Source: Candidatus Obscuribacterium magneticum (GTDB taxonomy: Bacteria; Elusimicrobiota; Elusimicrobia; F11). From it: DNA of 47,435 nucleotides. Positions within the stretch are counted from its first letter, which is position 1. The number at the start of each line of letters is the position of its first letter. The stretch lies in contig JAJAPZ010000016.1 of assembly GCA_020523905.1 (NCBI GenBank), positions 1-47,435 of the forward strand. The letters run 5' to 3'. The notes under the pieces are model-generated. The model ran no database searches. It saw only the letters and a list, made by a program, of their open reading frames with translations, and was not told the origin of the DNA. This document shows, piece by piece, positions 27,682 to 36,771 of the stretch. Position numbers and translations under genes: made by a program.

Positions 27682-29553
27682 ATGAAGACACACGTCCTGT
27701 TGTTTGTTTCACTTCTTACGTGGGTTATGCCGGCTGTGGGATGGGGGGCGGAAGACGAAAGTCAGGATGCACCCTTTATATCTCTTACCCGCCGAAGCAT
27801 GCCGCTCTCAAAAATTCCGACCAATGTCTCCTATTTGACATCGAAGGACATCAAAGACTCCGGTGCCACATCGATTGATGAGGTTTTGCCCTTGCTTCCG
27901 TCTGTTGATGTCGTTAAATCGGGGACCTTGGGGACTTTTTCCACGGTTCGTCTGCGGGGCGTCCCTTCGTCGGCCGAGACACAGGTGATTGTCGACGATG
28001 AACCTCTAGGGGGTGTCTCCGCCCAATTCATAGATCTTTCCCAGATCCCCCTCGACAATATCGAGCGAATTGAAGTGGTCAGAGGAGGGTCGTCCGTTCT
28101 CTATGGAGCCAATACCATTGGCGGGGTTATTCATGTCATCACGAAAAAGGCTCTGGAAGGGCGACCTCAGTTAGCTGTGGGGGGGGATGTCAAATCCTTT
28201 GACACGCGGGTCTATCGGGGTCGGTTGGGAGGGACGTTTAAAAGGATCGATGGATTGACGACTCTTCGTCATTATCGAACCGACGGGTTTCAGCATAATT
28301 CCGATGCCAAGAGCACGGCGCTGACGGGAGACCTGGGGTATTCATTTTTAAATGGAATTCGTTTGGGAGGGAGTGTGTCCCATGTCGGTCATGATGTGGG
28401 CAATCCCCAGGGGACCAACGTCCCCATAGAAGAGTGGGACGGACACAAAGAAAGGGTGCCGGCCAATCCCACCAAAAGGGCCGAGCAAAAAACATCGCAG
28501 GGCCGCCTGAATATATCAATACCTCTATCGGACTTAGGGTTATTGAGAGGTGTCTTCTACCAATCGCGACAGTATTTTGTTGAAAAGCCGGAAGCAAATC
28601 AGCCTCCTTCTTTTGACCAAACCATTCAAATCCGCGGAACCGATTTGCGGTGGATCGCCCTGGGAGGATTTACGGGGGGTTTGTCCTTCGAAAAAGATCT
28701 GCAAATGACGATGGGACAATCGTCGCAGGCCATCCATAACGGGGGGGGATATGTTGAACAGACCTTTGGTCGCGGTCGATCGACGGTGATTCCGGCGCTC
28801 CGTTTTGATCATCACAGCACTTTCGGGAGTGTTACCAATCCGAGAATCAGTTGTGTGCAACGTCTCACCGATACGTGGGTTATTAGCGGCAATGCCGCCA
28901 AGTCCTACCGGGCGCCGTCCTTCCTGGAATTGTTTTATCAAAGTCCTTTTTTCAATGGAAATCCCAACCTCAAGCCGGAGGTGGCGTGGAGTTACGATGT
29001 GGGGACACGGGTGAATGTTGTCGAGAACCGCGATGTTAAGCTCACGGGGTTTTTTACCAAGATAAGTCACCGGATTTCTCCCACCTTGACCACCTATGAA
29101 AACCTCGCCCGGGCCGAAATCGGCGGCTTGGAGTTGGAGTCCAACGGCCGGTTTTGGGTGTTTAGCGACATCTTCAACTATACCTTTACCAGAGCCATCG
29201 GGACCGCTGGTGATCAATCCACGTTCGTTCCCTTGCGGATGACGCCGAGACATGTTTTCAACTATCAGCTTGTGTGGAAGGGGGGGGGGAAGGTAAAAAT
29301 CATCAACACGCTTCAGCATGTCAGCCGGCAATATCAATTGAACGATCGGCAAGGGGAGATATTGCCTGCTTATACGGTATGGAACGCGCGCCTCATAAAA
29401 ACCATAAAGAAGACAGACCTTTATTTTGGAGTCAACAACATTACCGAAACACGGTACGCGGAATCCTTCGACTCTGATCCGATCACTTATGCCACCACCC
29501 TCAATCCCCAACCCGGCCGAACCTTTGAAGCGGGTGTTGATATCACCTTCTAA
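27682..29553 (+). CDS. btuB: TonB-dependent receptor, BtuB-like (cobalamin uptake)
   Basis: The 623-residue protein has a signal peptide (residues 1-22, ending VGWGA), a plug domain at about 45-155 (STVRLRGVPSSAETQVIVDD, then IERIEVVRGGSSVLYGANTI) and a beta-barrel ending in the terminal aromatic residue of GVDITF. TonB-dependent receptors carry scarce ligands across the outer membrane using TonB energy. Cobalamin as ligand is inferred from the upstream riboswitch and the downstream adenosyltransferase. GGGAGG at 27666-27671 marks the start. No BtuCDF or TonB gene is present in the window. Confidence 0.92.
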   Translation: MKTHVLLFVSLLTWVMPAVGWGAEDESQDAPFISLTRRSMPLSKIPTNVSYLTSKDIKDSGATSIDEVLPLLPSVDVVKSGTLGTFSTVRLRGVPSSAETQVIVDDEPLGGVSAQFIDLSQIPLDNIERIEVVRGGSSVLYGANTIGGVIHVITKKALEGRPQLAVGGDVKSFDTRVYRGRLGGTFKRIDGLTTLRHYRTDGFQHNSDAKSTALTGDLGYSFLNGIRLGGSVSHVGHDVGNPQGTNVPIEEWDGHKERVPANPTKRAEQKTSQGRLNISIPLSDLGLLRGVFYQSRQYFVEKPEANQPPSFDQTIQIRGTDLRWIALGGFTGGLSFEKDLQMTMGQSSQAIHNGGGYVEQTFGRGRSTVIPALRFDHHSTFGSVTNPRISCVQRLTDTWVISGNAAKSYRAPSFLELFYQSPFFNGNPNLKPEVAWSYDVGTRVNVVENRDVKLTGFFTKISHRISPTLTTYENLARAEIGGLELESNGRFWVFSDIFNYTFTRAIGTAGDQSTFVPLRMTPRHVFNYQLVWKGGGKVKIINTLQHVSRQYQLNDRQGEILPAYTVWNARLIKTIKKTDLYFGVNNITETRYAESFDSDPITYATTLNPQPGRTFEAGVDITF

Positions 29554-29584
29554 CTAATAATTCTGATAAACTTCTTCTTGGATT

Positions 29585-30157
29585 ATGAAAAATCAGGGAA
29601 TGGCGCCCCGAACTTATCGTCTTCGTTTGAAGAAAAAGAGCAAAGGGTACCTCATTATTTTTACCGGAAAGGGGAAGGGGAAAACCGCGGCGGCCTATGG
29701 AGTGGCGCTCCGTACATTGGGGCTGGGACATAAAGTGGCCATCGTTCAGTTCATCAAAGGCCCCTGGGTATCCAATGAAGTGAAGGCCATGAAAACGTTT
29801 GGTAATCAAGTAGATATGTATACGGCGGGAGATGGGTTTACCTGGCAAACGAAAGATCGCAAGAAGGAGACGGCATCAGCATTAAAAGGGTGGGCGGTCT
29901 GCCTCGGGCTTCTCTCAGCCGGCCGGCATCAGCTTTATATATTCGATGAAATCATTTATGCCCTCAAGTACGGATTTTTGTCCGTCTCGGAGGTCCGGAA
30001 GGGTTTGAGGGCCCGTCCTCCTCTTGTGCACATTATCTTGACCGGCCGAGATGTGCCCGCTGAACTTGTCAAAATCGCCGATATGGTCACCGAAATGAAG
30101 GACATAAAACATCCTTTTCGAAAAGGCTGGTTGGCACAGGCCGGAATAGATTTTTAA
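29585..30157 (+). CDS. cobO: Corrinoid adenosyltransferase (CobA/CobO/BtuR type)
   Basis: The 190-residue protein has the P-loop FTGKGKGKTAAAYG at about residues 28-41 in the reversed orientation used by this family. It also has VAIVQFIKG, the FTW segment that positions the corrinoid, the YIFDEI Walker-B-like motif and LTGRDVP. It transfers adenosyl from ATP to the cobalt of corrinoids (EC 2.5.1.17). It starts 31 bases after the BtuB-like gene and is probably in the same riboswitch-controlled unit, so uptake is coupled to activation. No good ribosome binding site precedes the ATG; a second ATG at 29600 is possible. Confidence 0.95.
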   Translation: MKNQGMAPRTYRLRLKKKSKGYLIIFTGKGKGKTAAAYGVALRTLGLGHKVAIVQFIKGPWVSNEVKAMKTFGNQVDMYTAGDGFTWQTKDRKKETASALKGWAVCLGLLSAGRHQLYIFDEIIYALKYGFLSVSEVRKGLRARPPLVHIILTGRDVPAELVKIADMVTEMKDIKHPFRKGWLAQAGIDF

Positions 30158-30262
30158 AAAGGCATGAATCAAGCCCATTTTCGCACCTCCTGCCTTGTGG
30201 GCTTTGTGATAAACGGGTAAAATTAACTCTCATTTTTTACGTTCAATCCCCTGGAGGTCTTC

Positions 30263-30577
30263 ATGCCGGAAATGATGCATACGTGCGGATGGACGATTGG
30301 CGCCGCCGATAAATATTGTCGGGGCTGTGGCGAACGCGTTTTTAAAGCCAGCCGGGAATACGGGGAAATGGTCGCAGAGATGGAAGCGCTAAAAAACATG
30401 GCCATGGAAAAACCCCATCCGGCTTTTGCCGCCATTGCGATGATGATTTTCAACATCCTTTCCTGGGCCGCCGGCGAAAGTCAGACGCGCCCCCTGGATT
30501 TGCTGAAACAAATGGAGAAGATGGCTGATCGTTTGCCCGGCGGGTGGGGGTTTCCTCCCCCTGGGTCAACACCCTAA
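30263..30577 (+). CDS. Small hypothetical protein with CxxC motif
   Basis: The 104-residue product is not recognised. It has Cys8 and a CRGC pair (residues 19-22), which may bind a metal or be redox-active, followed by a helical segment with a hydrophobic stretch AAIAMMIFNILSW around residues 55-68 and a Pro/Gly-rich end. TGGAGG stands five to ten bases before the ATG, supporting the start. It lies 54 bases before the GH94-like gene. Confidence 0.7.
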   Translation: MPEMMHTCGWTIGAADKYCRGCGERVFKASREYGEMVAEMEALKNMAMEKPHPAFAAIAMMIFNILSWAAGESQTRPLDLLKQMEKMADRLPGGWGFPPPGSTP

Positions 30578-30631
30578 GCGACGTCCCTGCACTTGTTGTC
30601 CATTATCCTGTAGAAGATCCGAGGAGAAGTG

Positions 30632-33600
30632 ATGCAAGCAAAGTTTTACCCTCACGGCGACGGATTCATCATCGAATCCTATAACCTGGCGCAGCCATTT
30701 TCGAGTTTCTTGCCCGCCTTGGCGGGCATGACGGGAAAGCCGATGTGGGTTTTCTATGCCAATCGCGGGCAGTGTATCTCGGGTTTTGGGGTGAATGATA
30801 AAGATGGCGCGATGCTCGAATTTCTGCCAGCCAATAAAGCCTACCAAGCCACGCCTTTGCTCGGTTTTCGAACGTTTATAAAAGCCGGCTTGTCAAAAAA
30901 TAACCGTTATTACGAACCTTTCATTAAGCATCGAGACGAATCCCACCAGGTCATGATCATTCGGCCCCAGGAGCTGGAAATTCATGAGCGACAGGGAAAG
31001 CTGGGGCTGGAGATCAACGTCACCTATTTCGGCGTTCCCTATGAAAACGTGCCGGTCTTGCTGCGGCGATTTTCCATCAAGAACCTCACCTCGAAGACGA
31101 TGGCGGTCAAAGTCGTCGACGGATTGCCGCGGGTGGTTCCGTTGGGAATGGACAATTACCTGGTCAAAAACATGTCCCGTACCATCGAAGCGTTTGCGGC
31201 CGTCGAGAACCAAAAGAATCGGGTCCCTTTCTTTCAAGTGAAAATTCAACCGGACGACCGCGCTGATTTTAATTTTTTTAAGGCTGGATTTTTCTCTTTC
31301 TCCGTCGATGAGTCCGGGTTTCTACCGATGATCGTTGATCCGCAGGGGGTCTTTGGGCCGGACACCGCTTTTATGGAACCCCTTTGTTTTGAGCGTCCGC
31401 GATCCGCTCTATGGGCCAACCAGCAAACCGTTAGCCTGATGCCATCCGCCTTTTCTTTCGCAGAATTCAATTTACCCCCGCAAAGCGTTCGGTCTTGGTT
31501 GTCCTTGTATGGGCACGCGGAAAACGTGGACGTTGCCAACCGTTTTGCTGAAAAGGTGGCATCGGGAAAAAATTACTTTGAGCAAAAGCGGGAAGAAATG
31601 AGAAAGGTTGTCGGGGATGTAATGCGTCATTGTGGACTGAGGACGAATAAGGAGGCCTTGAACCGCTACGCGGCGATGACGTTTATGGACAATGTGTTAC
31701 GCGGAGGATTGCCCATTCCCGTGATCCCCAAAGGGCCTATTATTCATGTATTTTCAAGAAAACACGGCGACATGGAAAGGGACTACAATCACTTTCAGAT
31801 TTCAGCGACTTATTACTCACAAGGCAATGGCAACTTCCGTGACGTCAACCAAAACCGGCGGAGCGATTTGTTCATCAATCCCCAGATTGGGGCGGGCAAT
31901 ATTGAATCCTTTTTCAATCTTCTTCAATTGGATGGATACAATCCCCTCATCATTGATCCGGTCAAGTTTGTCATTCCGGTCGGCTTTTTGAGCCATCCCG
32001 AACTGCGGGTCACCGATGACTGCCGCAAGGAATTTGATCAATTGAAGCGTGAACCCCAAATGGCGGGGCGGCTTTGCGAATTTGTTTTTAAGTACACCGT
32101 CGATCCTCTCAACGTCGACAAGGTTTTTCAGGACCTCATGGCGGATTCTGTTCCTCAAAACGCGACCCGTTATGGAGAGGGGTACTGGATCGACCATTGG
32201 ACGTACAACATTGATCACCTCATGGTTTATCTGTCGATTTTCCCGGATAAGAAAGGATGGCTGTTTTTCGAGAAAGACGACTTCACCTATTTTGATCCGG
32301 ATCATTACGTGAAGCCTCGAAAAGAAAAGTATGTCGTGACGCCGGGGGGCCAACTCCGTCAGTATCACGCGGTGCAGCAAAACCAGCAGAAACGGGCCCT
32401 CATTAATTCCCGGAAAACCGACCCTCAATGCGTGCGTACCGACGATGGGAAGGGAGCGGTCTTAAAAACAAACCTGTTTGTAAAACTTTTTTCTCTCGTA
32501 GTCGTTAAAATCAGCTCCCTCGATCCGTTCGGCGTCGGCATCGAAATGGAGGCCGACCGGCCCGGCTGGTGCGATGCTTTGAACGGCTTGCCGGGGCTGT
32601 TTGGATCCTCGACAAATGAAATGTTCGAACTTTTACGGCTGATTCGTTTTTTGCGCACGGAGGTGCTTCCCTGTTCACCCAACAAAACATGGGAGTTGCC
32701 ACAAGAAGTCTACGCCTTTTACCGGGATGTGGATCACGCCTTGCAGGGGAAAATGGGGCAGGATTTTCGTCCCGTTTGGAACGAACTGACAACGGCGCGG
32801 GAACTCTTCCGTGAAAAGACCTTTTTTGGCGTTTCCGGAAAAACGCGGACCATTCGAATGGCGGATGCGGGCTTTTTCTTCGATATCGCCATAAAAGTCC
32901 TGGAACGGGCGGAAAAATTGGCGTTGGATCCTGTTTCTAAACTGCCTTCTTCCTACTTCATGTACGACATCCAGGTCCACGAATTGGATGATGGATGGCG
33001 GCAGATGATGGACAAGCTTCCCTGGAAACAACACCGCGTCGCCCCCTTCTTGGAGGCGTCTGTTCATTATCTAAAGTTGTTGACGCCGAAGAAAGCCAGG
33101 CGTCTTTACCAGTGGGTACGAAAGTCGGACCTGTGGGACCGGAAATTGGAGATGTATCGGCTGAATTCGTCGCTCGATAAAGATCCGGTTGAGTTGGGAC
33201 GAATTAAAGTTTTTTCACCGGGTTGGCTGGAAAACCAATCCATTTTTCTGCATATGCACTACAAATTCCTCCTGGAAATCTTGCGGGCCGGGTTGGTGGA
33301 CGTCTTTTTTAAGGAAATAGAAACGGGATGGATTTGCTTCAGGGACCCCAAAATTTATGGCCGATCCATTTATGAAAACTCTTCATTTATTGCCAGCACG
33401 TGTTTCCCCAACCCGAAACTTCACGGGAAAGGTTTTGTCGCCCGTCTTTCCGGAGCGACCTCTGAATTTTTAACGATGATTTACACGCTGGTATTTGGAG
33501 AAAATCCATTTAAAATCATCGATAATCATGTTGTCTTTAGCCCCGATCCCATTTTACCGGCGGATTGGTTTATGCGGTGGGATCCTCATCATCAAGTTAA

Positions 33601-33814
33601 AAATGTGTTGGAAATGCGCCTCTTCAACATCCCTGTTACATACCTGAATCCCCGACGGCGGCCCACCTTTGCAAAGGGGGGGGTCAAACCGGTTCGCTAC
33701 GAATGGATCATGGACGGGCGATTTCACCATCATGCCGGACGGCATTTGCCCCCGGAACCGTCACAATTTTTGCGGGAGAAACGGATTGAGAAGTTGACGA
33801 TTGTTCTCGGTTAA
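30632..33814 (+). CDS. GH94-like protein (cellobiose phosphorylase family)
   Basis: The 1,060-residue protein resembles the large GH94/former GT36 group. It has an N-terminal beta-sandwich-like region (FYANRGQCISGFGVNDKDGA, residues 43-62), a linker, and an (alpha/alpha)6-type part with GNGNFRDVNQNRRSDLF near 400 and GYWIDHWTYNIDHL near 520. The Asp of FRDVNQN corresponds in position to the family's acid residue, by memory of the family. GH94 enzymes phosphorolyse beta-glucosides such as cellobiose, or process cyclic beta-glucans. No signal peptide is seen, so it is cytoplasmic. The ATG at 30632 follows GAGGAG; a GTG directly before it is less likely. Substrate is uncertain. Confidence 0.75.
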   Translation: MQAKFYPHGDGFIIESYNLAQPFSSFLPALAGMTGKPMWVFYANRGQCISGFGVNDKDGAMLEFLPANKAYQATPLLGFRTFIKAGLSKNNRYYEPFIKHRDESHQVMIIRPQELEIHERQGKLGLEINVTYFGVPYENVPVLLRRFSIKNLTSKTMAVKVVDGLPRVVPLGMDNYLVKNMSRTIEAFAAVENQKNRVPFFQVKIQPDDRADFNFFKAGFFSFSVDESGFLPMIVDPQGVFGPDTAFMEPLCFERPRSALWANQQTVSLMPSAFSFAEFNLPPQSVRSWLSLYGHAENVDVANRFAEKVASGKNYFEQKREEMRKVVGDVMRHCGLRTNKEALNRYAAMTFMDNVLRGGLPIPVIPKGPIIHVFSRKHGDMERDYNHFQISATYYSQGNGNFRDVNQNRRSDLFINPQIGAGNIESFFNLLQLDGYNPLIIDPVKFVIPVGFLSHPELRVTDDCRKEFDQLKREPQMAGRLCEFVFKYTVDPLNVDKVFQDLMADSVPQNATRYGEGYWIDHWTYNIDHLMVYLSIFPDKKGWLFFEKDDFTYFDPDHYVKPRKEKYVVTPGGQLRQYHAVQQNQQKRALINSRKTDPQCVRTDDGKGAVLKTNLFVKLFSLVVVKISSLDPFGVGIEMEADRPGWCDALNGLPGLFGSSTNEMFELLRLIRFLRTEVLPCSPNKTWELPQEVYAFYRDVDHALQGKMGQDFRPVWNELTTARELFREKTFFGVSGKTRTIRMADAGFFFDIAIKVLERAEKLALDPVSKLPSSYFMYDIQVHELDDGWRQMMDKLPWKQHRVAPFLEASVHYLKLLTPKKARRLYQWVRKSDLWDRKLEMYRLNSSLDKDPVELGRIKVFSPGWLENQSIFLHMHYKFLLEILRAGLVDVFFKEIETGWICFRDPKIYGRSIYENSSFIASTCFPNPKLHGKGFVARLSGATSEFLTMIYTLVFGENPFKIIDNHVVFSPDPILPADWFMRWDPHHQVKNVLEMRLFNIPVTYLNPRRRPTFAKGGVKPVRYEWIMDGRFHHHAGRHLPPEPSQFLREKRIEKLTIVLG

Positions 33815-33824
33815 TAAGAAGAGC

Positions 33825-34358
33825 CTACCAGCGGTAGAAATTCACCCCATCCAGATCGAGATTTCCGTTCGCGATGAAGATGAAACCCGTCCCATTGTTA
33901 TAAGCATAGGGGGCTGACAGAAAGGGAGTATAGCAAGCATCACTGTCAATGATGAATACGTCCCTTGGATTGATCTCTCCCATTATCGTTTTCATGTCCT
34001 CATCAAAAATTCCAGCGAGCTCGTTGTAGGAACCCATTTGATCGTTTAATTTGGGGACGGGCATGGTTGGAATGTACGTGGGAACCAATGCCTTCGTTAA
34101 TGACGTGCCGGCGGCGTAAGGGGTGAACCCGACGCCAAATTCGGAGAGAGGCCAGATCCCTTCATGATCGCTGTAATAAAGATTGACCGCGGCACGAACC
34201 GCATGCAAATTCTCTTTCGCCTTTGCTTGATAAGCCCGTTGAATGACGAGGCTGAACCGAGGGATAAAAATGGAAATGAGAACAGTCATAATGACAATGA
34301 TGATTAGCATTTCGACCAAGGTATAGCCGGATTCTCTTTGAGTGAGTGTCTTTTTCAT
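33825..34358 (-). CDS. Type IV pilin-like / type II secretion pseudopilin
   Basis: The 177-residue protein begins MKKTLTQRESGYTLVEMLII, a class III prepilin leader with the peptidase site between Gly and Tyr and Glu at +5. A hydrophobic helix follows, and then the sequence typical of pseudopilins with VRAAVNLYYSDHEGIWP. It would be cleaved and methylated by PilD and assembled into a short pseudopilus. The start at 34358 is chosen because it directly precedes the leader and lies seven bases after the preceding gene; a longer frame would overlap that gene. The C-terminal part has four Asp in DSD/LDLDG contexts that could bind calcium. Confidence 0.9.
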   Translation of the reverse strand: MKKTLTQRESGYTLVEMLIIIVIMTVLISIFIPRFSLVIQRAYQAKAKENLHAVRAAVNLYYSDHEGIWPLSEFGVGFTPYAAGTSLTKALVPTYIPTMPVPKLNDQMGSYNELAGIFDEDMKTIMGEINPRDVFIIDSDACYTPFLSAPYAYNNGTGFIFIANGNLDLDGVNFYRW

Positions 34359-34365
34359 GACATGT

Positions 34366-35109
34366 TTAAAGTTCTGGTTTCGCGGTGATACGACCGGCGA
34401 TGGATTTTGCAACAATGATCGTCATCCCATGTCCGGGTTTCAGTTTGACTTGACCTTGAGGAACCGGCTCTTGCCAGTTCAGGGCGTCCGGTGTGATCTG
34501 AGAGACCATTTTTTGGGGGAATTGAGCCGCCATTGAGGCGTCCATTTCGAGATTGACGTTCCCTTTTTTGGCATACGCCTTTTGCGCTTTTATATAACCT
34601 CCCCCTTTGAACCGGACCAAGATCGTCTTCTGGAGTTCCTTTTTTTCAGCCACCGTAGGGCTATGGTATTCTCGCACTTTGTATTTTACTACGAGCTGCT
34701 TTTGAATTTTCTTCAAATCTTCAAGTTTTTTATTCCATTCTTCCACCGCCCTCTTTTGAGCGAAGGCCTCGTATTGTTCTCGTTGTTTTTTCTCATTGAA
34801 TTCGCTGGAGGCGGCCTCCAATTCTGCCAGCACAAGGGGGTCGATTTTAGCCTTTTGCGCAGGCGTCAAATTATCGATGACGCCGGGAAGATATCGGACC
34901 TTTTCGTGATGAGCGGGCGCTTTTGGGGGGGGAGGATCTTTGATGAGGATTCGTGCGATAATCGCGACGACGGCGATGGCTGTAAGAGTCAAAACGCGTT
35001 TTTTGACGGCCGAGCGCTTGAGGTGTTCCTTCTCTTCCGGTGTATCGAGCACCGCCTGGACATTCAATCTCATACCCTTAAGTTTAAGAGAAATGGATTG
35101 AATTTCCAT
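34366..35109 (-). CDS. Membrane-anchored hypothetical protein with coiled coil
   Basis: The 247-residue product is not recognised. A cytoplasmic N-terminus of about 33 residues with a basic end is followed by one hydrophobic helix (VLTLTAIAVVAIIARILI, about residues 39-56), a Pro-rich linker (DPPPPKAPA) and a charged helical stretch at 85-145 likely to form a coiled coil. The C-terminal 100 residues look beta-rich. It lies seven bases upstream of the pseudopilin gene in the same transcript, so it may be an assembly component analogous to PilN/PilO/PilP or GspM proteins. That is inference from layout. Confidence 0.75.
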   Translation of the reverse strand: MEIQSISLKLKGMRLNVQAVLDTPEEKEHLKRSAVKKRVLTLTAIAVVAIIARILIKDPPPPKAPAHHEKVRYLPGVIDNLTPAQKAKIDPLVLAELEAASSEFNEKKQREQYEAFAQKRAVEEWNKKLEDLKKIQKQLVVKYKVREYHSPTVAEKKELQKTILVRFKGGGYIKAQKAYAKKGNVNLEMDASMAAQFPQKMVSQITPDALNWQEPVPQGQVKLKPGHGMTIIVAKSIAGRITAKPEL

Positions 35110-35187
35110 AACGAAAAAATGATTCTTGTCACAGGTTTAATATAGAAAGGGGTTGAATCTCGCGTTAAATTAAATAATGCTTATTTC

Positions 35188-35820
35188 ATGAGTTCGAAAA
35201 GAACGCTGTATTTCCTGATTCTGCAAATCGTATTGTTATTTCAGGTCAAATCCGAGGCGGCACTCGATCCGCTGAAGAAAATGGCCAAGGAGCTGAGCGG
35301 ACCCATACGAAAATTAGAGAAACCGCGGGTCGGCCTGTTGGCTTTTCCGCATCATGACAATCGAACCAGCAGCGGTTCCACCATCGTTTGCGAGCGTCTC
35401 ACCACCTATTTAGCCACCATCCCCGGCGTTCATGTCGTGGAGCGACGGCTGATCGTGAAATTGTTGGAAGAGCAACGGATGCAAGAAATGGGGGTGATTG
35501 AACCGCGCACGGCAAAGAAGTTGGGACAGATTCTTGGCGTTGATGTCATTGTAACCGGGACATTAATCGAGTTGAATGATAACAAGGTCGAAGTGAATGC
35601 CCGTGCGATCATGAGTGAAACCGGAGCGATTATCTCAGCGAGGCGAACGGTCATCACCAAGACATGGATGGACCGTCCTCGACTCAGCGAACCTCCCAAG
35701 GCCGCTGAACCCATGCCGGAAGAAACGGAATTAAGACAAAAAGAAAACGAACCCATTGAAATCGGGTATCCTGCCCCATCGGGTCCACGCGGAGTGCCCT
35801 GGAGAAGACGCGGCAGGTGA
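35188..35820 (+). CDS. FlgO/CsgG-like exported protein, copy 1
   Basis: The 210-residue protein has an N-terminal signal peptide (hydrophobic 6-19, ending near SEAA) without a lipobox Cys. Its core, residues 47-160, has VGLLAFPHHDNRTSSGSTIV, VHVVERRLIVKLLEEQRM, LGVDVIVTGTLIEL and ARAIMSETGAIISARR, the pattern of the FlgO/CsgG-type periplasmic domain. This superfamily includes outer-membrane-associated assembly proteins of flagella and curli. It is followed by a second copy overlapping by four bases. A structural role at the envelope is inferred. Confidence 0.85.
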   Translation: MSSKRTLYFLILQIVLLFQVKSEAALDPLKKMAKELSGPIRKLEKPRVGLLAFPHHDNRTSSGSTIVCERLTTYLATIPGVHVVERRLIVKLLEEQRMQEMGVIEPRTAKKLGQILGVDVIVTGTLIELNDNKVEVNARAIMSETGAIISARRTVITKTWMDRPRLSEPPKAAEPMPEETELRQKENEPIEIGYPAPSGPRGVPWRRRGR

Positions 35821-36677
35821 AGGCTATCAAACACATCCTCTTTAAAACCCTGAAGATTTCCCTGGTTTTTTTCCCTTTTATTGCGGTTTCAATCGCTGCC
35901 AGGGCAGATCCCATTGAAAATATGGCCTCCCGTTTGGCCAAAGGAGCCCGGTCCCTCCAATCCAAAAAGGTCGCTGTCCTGTCTTTTCCCTATCATGATG
36001 GGCGGGTCAGCAGCGGTTCCTCCCTTATATCCGAACAGTTGACGACGTCTTTGGTGGGCCGACGGGGCATCCAAGTTGTGGAACGCCGGTTGATACAGAA
36101 ATTGCTTGAGGAAAAGAGGCTGGCGGAGACAGGCGTGATTGATAAAGATACGGCTAAAACCATGGGATCTCTTCTGGGGGTTGACGCCATTGTGTCGGGA
36201 ACCCTCATTGAATTAAAAGATGAAAAGACTGAAATCAATGCGCGGATGATTAAAGCAGAAACGGGGGATGTGATTTCGGCGGCGATGACCGTCATAAAAA
36301 CAACATGGATGGATAAGCCTAAATTCCCCGACGTTCGCGTAAAAAAGGAAAATGTTAAAAACAAGGATACGACGTCTTTCCAGGGGGGGCCTCCTTCCCC
36401 TTCACCGGCTAAAACCCTGAAACCCTCCCTACGTCTTTCCAATGATAATTTTCCTCCCCACAAGAGATCCGCTCTCCCCTATCGGGTGCCCGATAATGGA
36501 AAGGAATCCCAATATGAAGAGGAAGAGGGATATTGGCCTTCTCCAACCGGCAACGACGATGAACAGAACGAAATTGGACGAACTCCTCAATTGCCAGAAA
36601 AAGAGAGTCGCAAAACCTTCATCGACAAGCGACTTGAAAAATCAACGGAAAGGATCAACGACCATTACCGCCGTTAA
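35817..36677 (+). CDS. FlgO/CsgG-like exported protein, copy 2
   Basis: The 286-residue paralogue of the preceding gene starts with GTG overlapping its stop (GTGA), implying coupled translation. It has a signal peptide ending ARA, then the same core (KVAVLSFPYHDGRVSSGSSL, VVERRLIQKLLEEKRL, LGVDAIVSGTLIEL). After residue 170 it has an extra hydrophilic tail of about 115 residues rich in Pro, Lys, Glu and Asn that copy 1 lacks. No lipobox Cys is seen. The pair could form a hetero-oligomer. Confidence 0.85.
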   Translation: MKAIKHILFKTLKISLVFFPFIAVSIAARADPIENMASRLAKGARSLQSKKVAVLSFPYHDGRVSSGSSLISEQLTTSLVGRRGIQVVERRLIQKLLEEKRLAETGVIDKDTAKTMGSLLGVDAIVSGTLIELKDEKTEINARMIKAETGDVISAAMTVIKTTWMDKPKFPDVRVKKENVKNKDTTSFQGGPPSPSPAKTLKPSLRLSNDNFPPHKRSALPYRVPDNGKESQYEEEEGYWPSPTGNDDEQNEIGRTPQLPEKESRKTFIDKRLEKSTERINDHYRR

Positions 36678-36736
36678 AATCATTCAATAGCAATAATATT
36701 GCCCCCTTTCCTTCCACACGGTCCCTCCTGCATACC

Positions 36737-36765
36737 TTGACGCCCGCAAGATAAATCATTACTAT
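36737..36765 (+). promoter_or_regulatory. Candidate promoter of the rimP-nusA-infB operon
   Basis: TTGACG at 36737-36742 and TACTAT at 36760-36765 are 17 bases apart. The predicted start, near 36772, falls at the base of the hairpin that follows. It is the only reasonable promoter in the 151-base gap before rimP. Confidence 0.5.
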
Positions 36766-36771
36766 TAGGTG

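Noticed and set aside
28540..29511. Long minus-strand open frame (323 aa) opposite the BtuB-like gene
   Set aside because: The plus-strand frame has a signal peptide, plug motifs and a barrel end. The antisense frame has no recognisable motif and no ribosome binding site.
30172..30215. Possible terminator after the corrinoid adenosyltransferase
   Set aside because: AAGCCCA/TGGGCTT can pair, but the loop is over 20 bases and no T-tract follows.
35110..35187. Divergent promoters between the anchored protein and the FlgO-like genes
   Set aside because: AT-rich sequence is present, but no -35/-10 pair with acceptable spacing could be supported on either strand.
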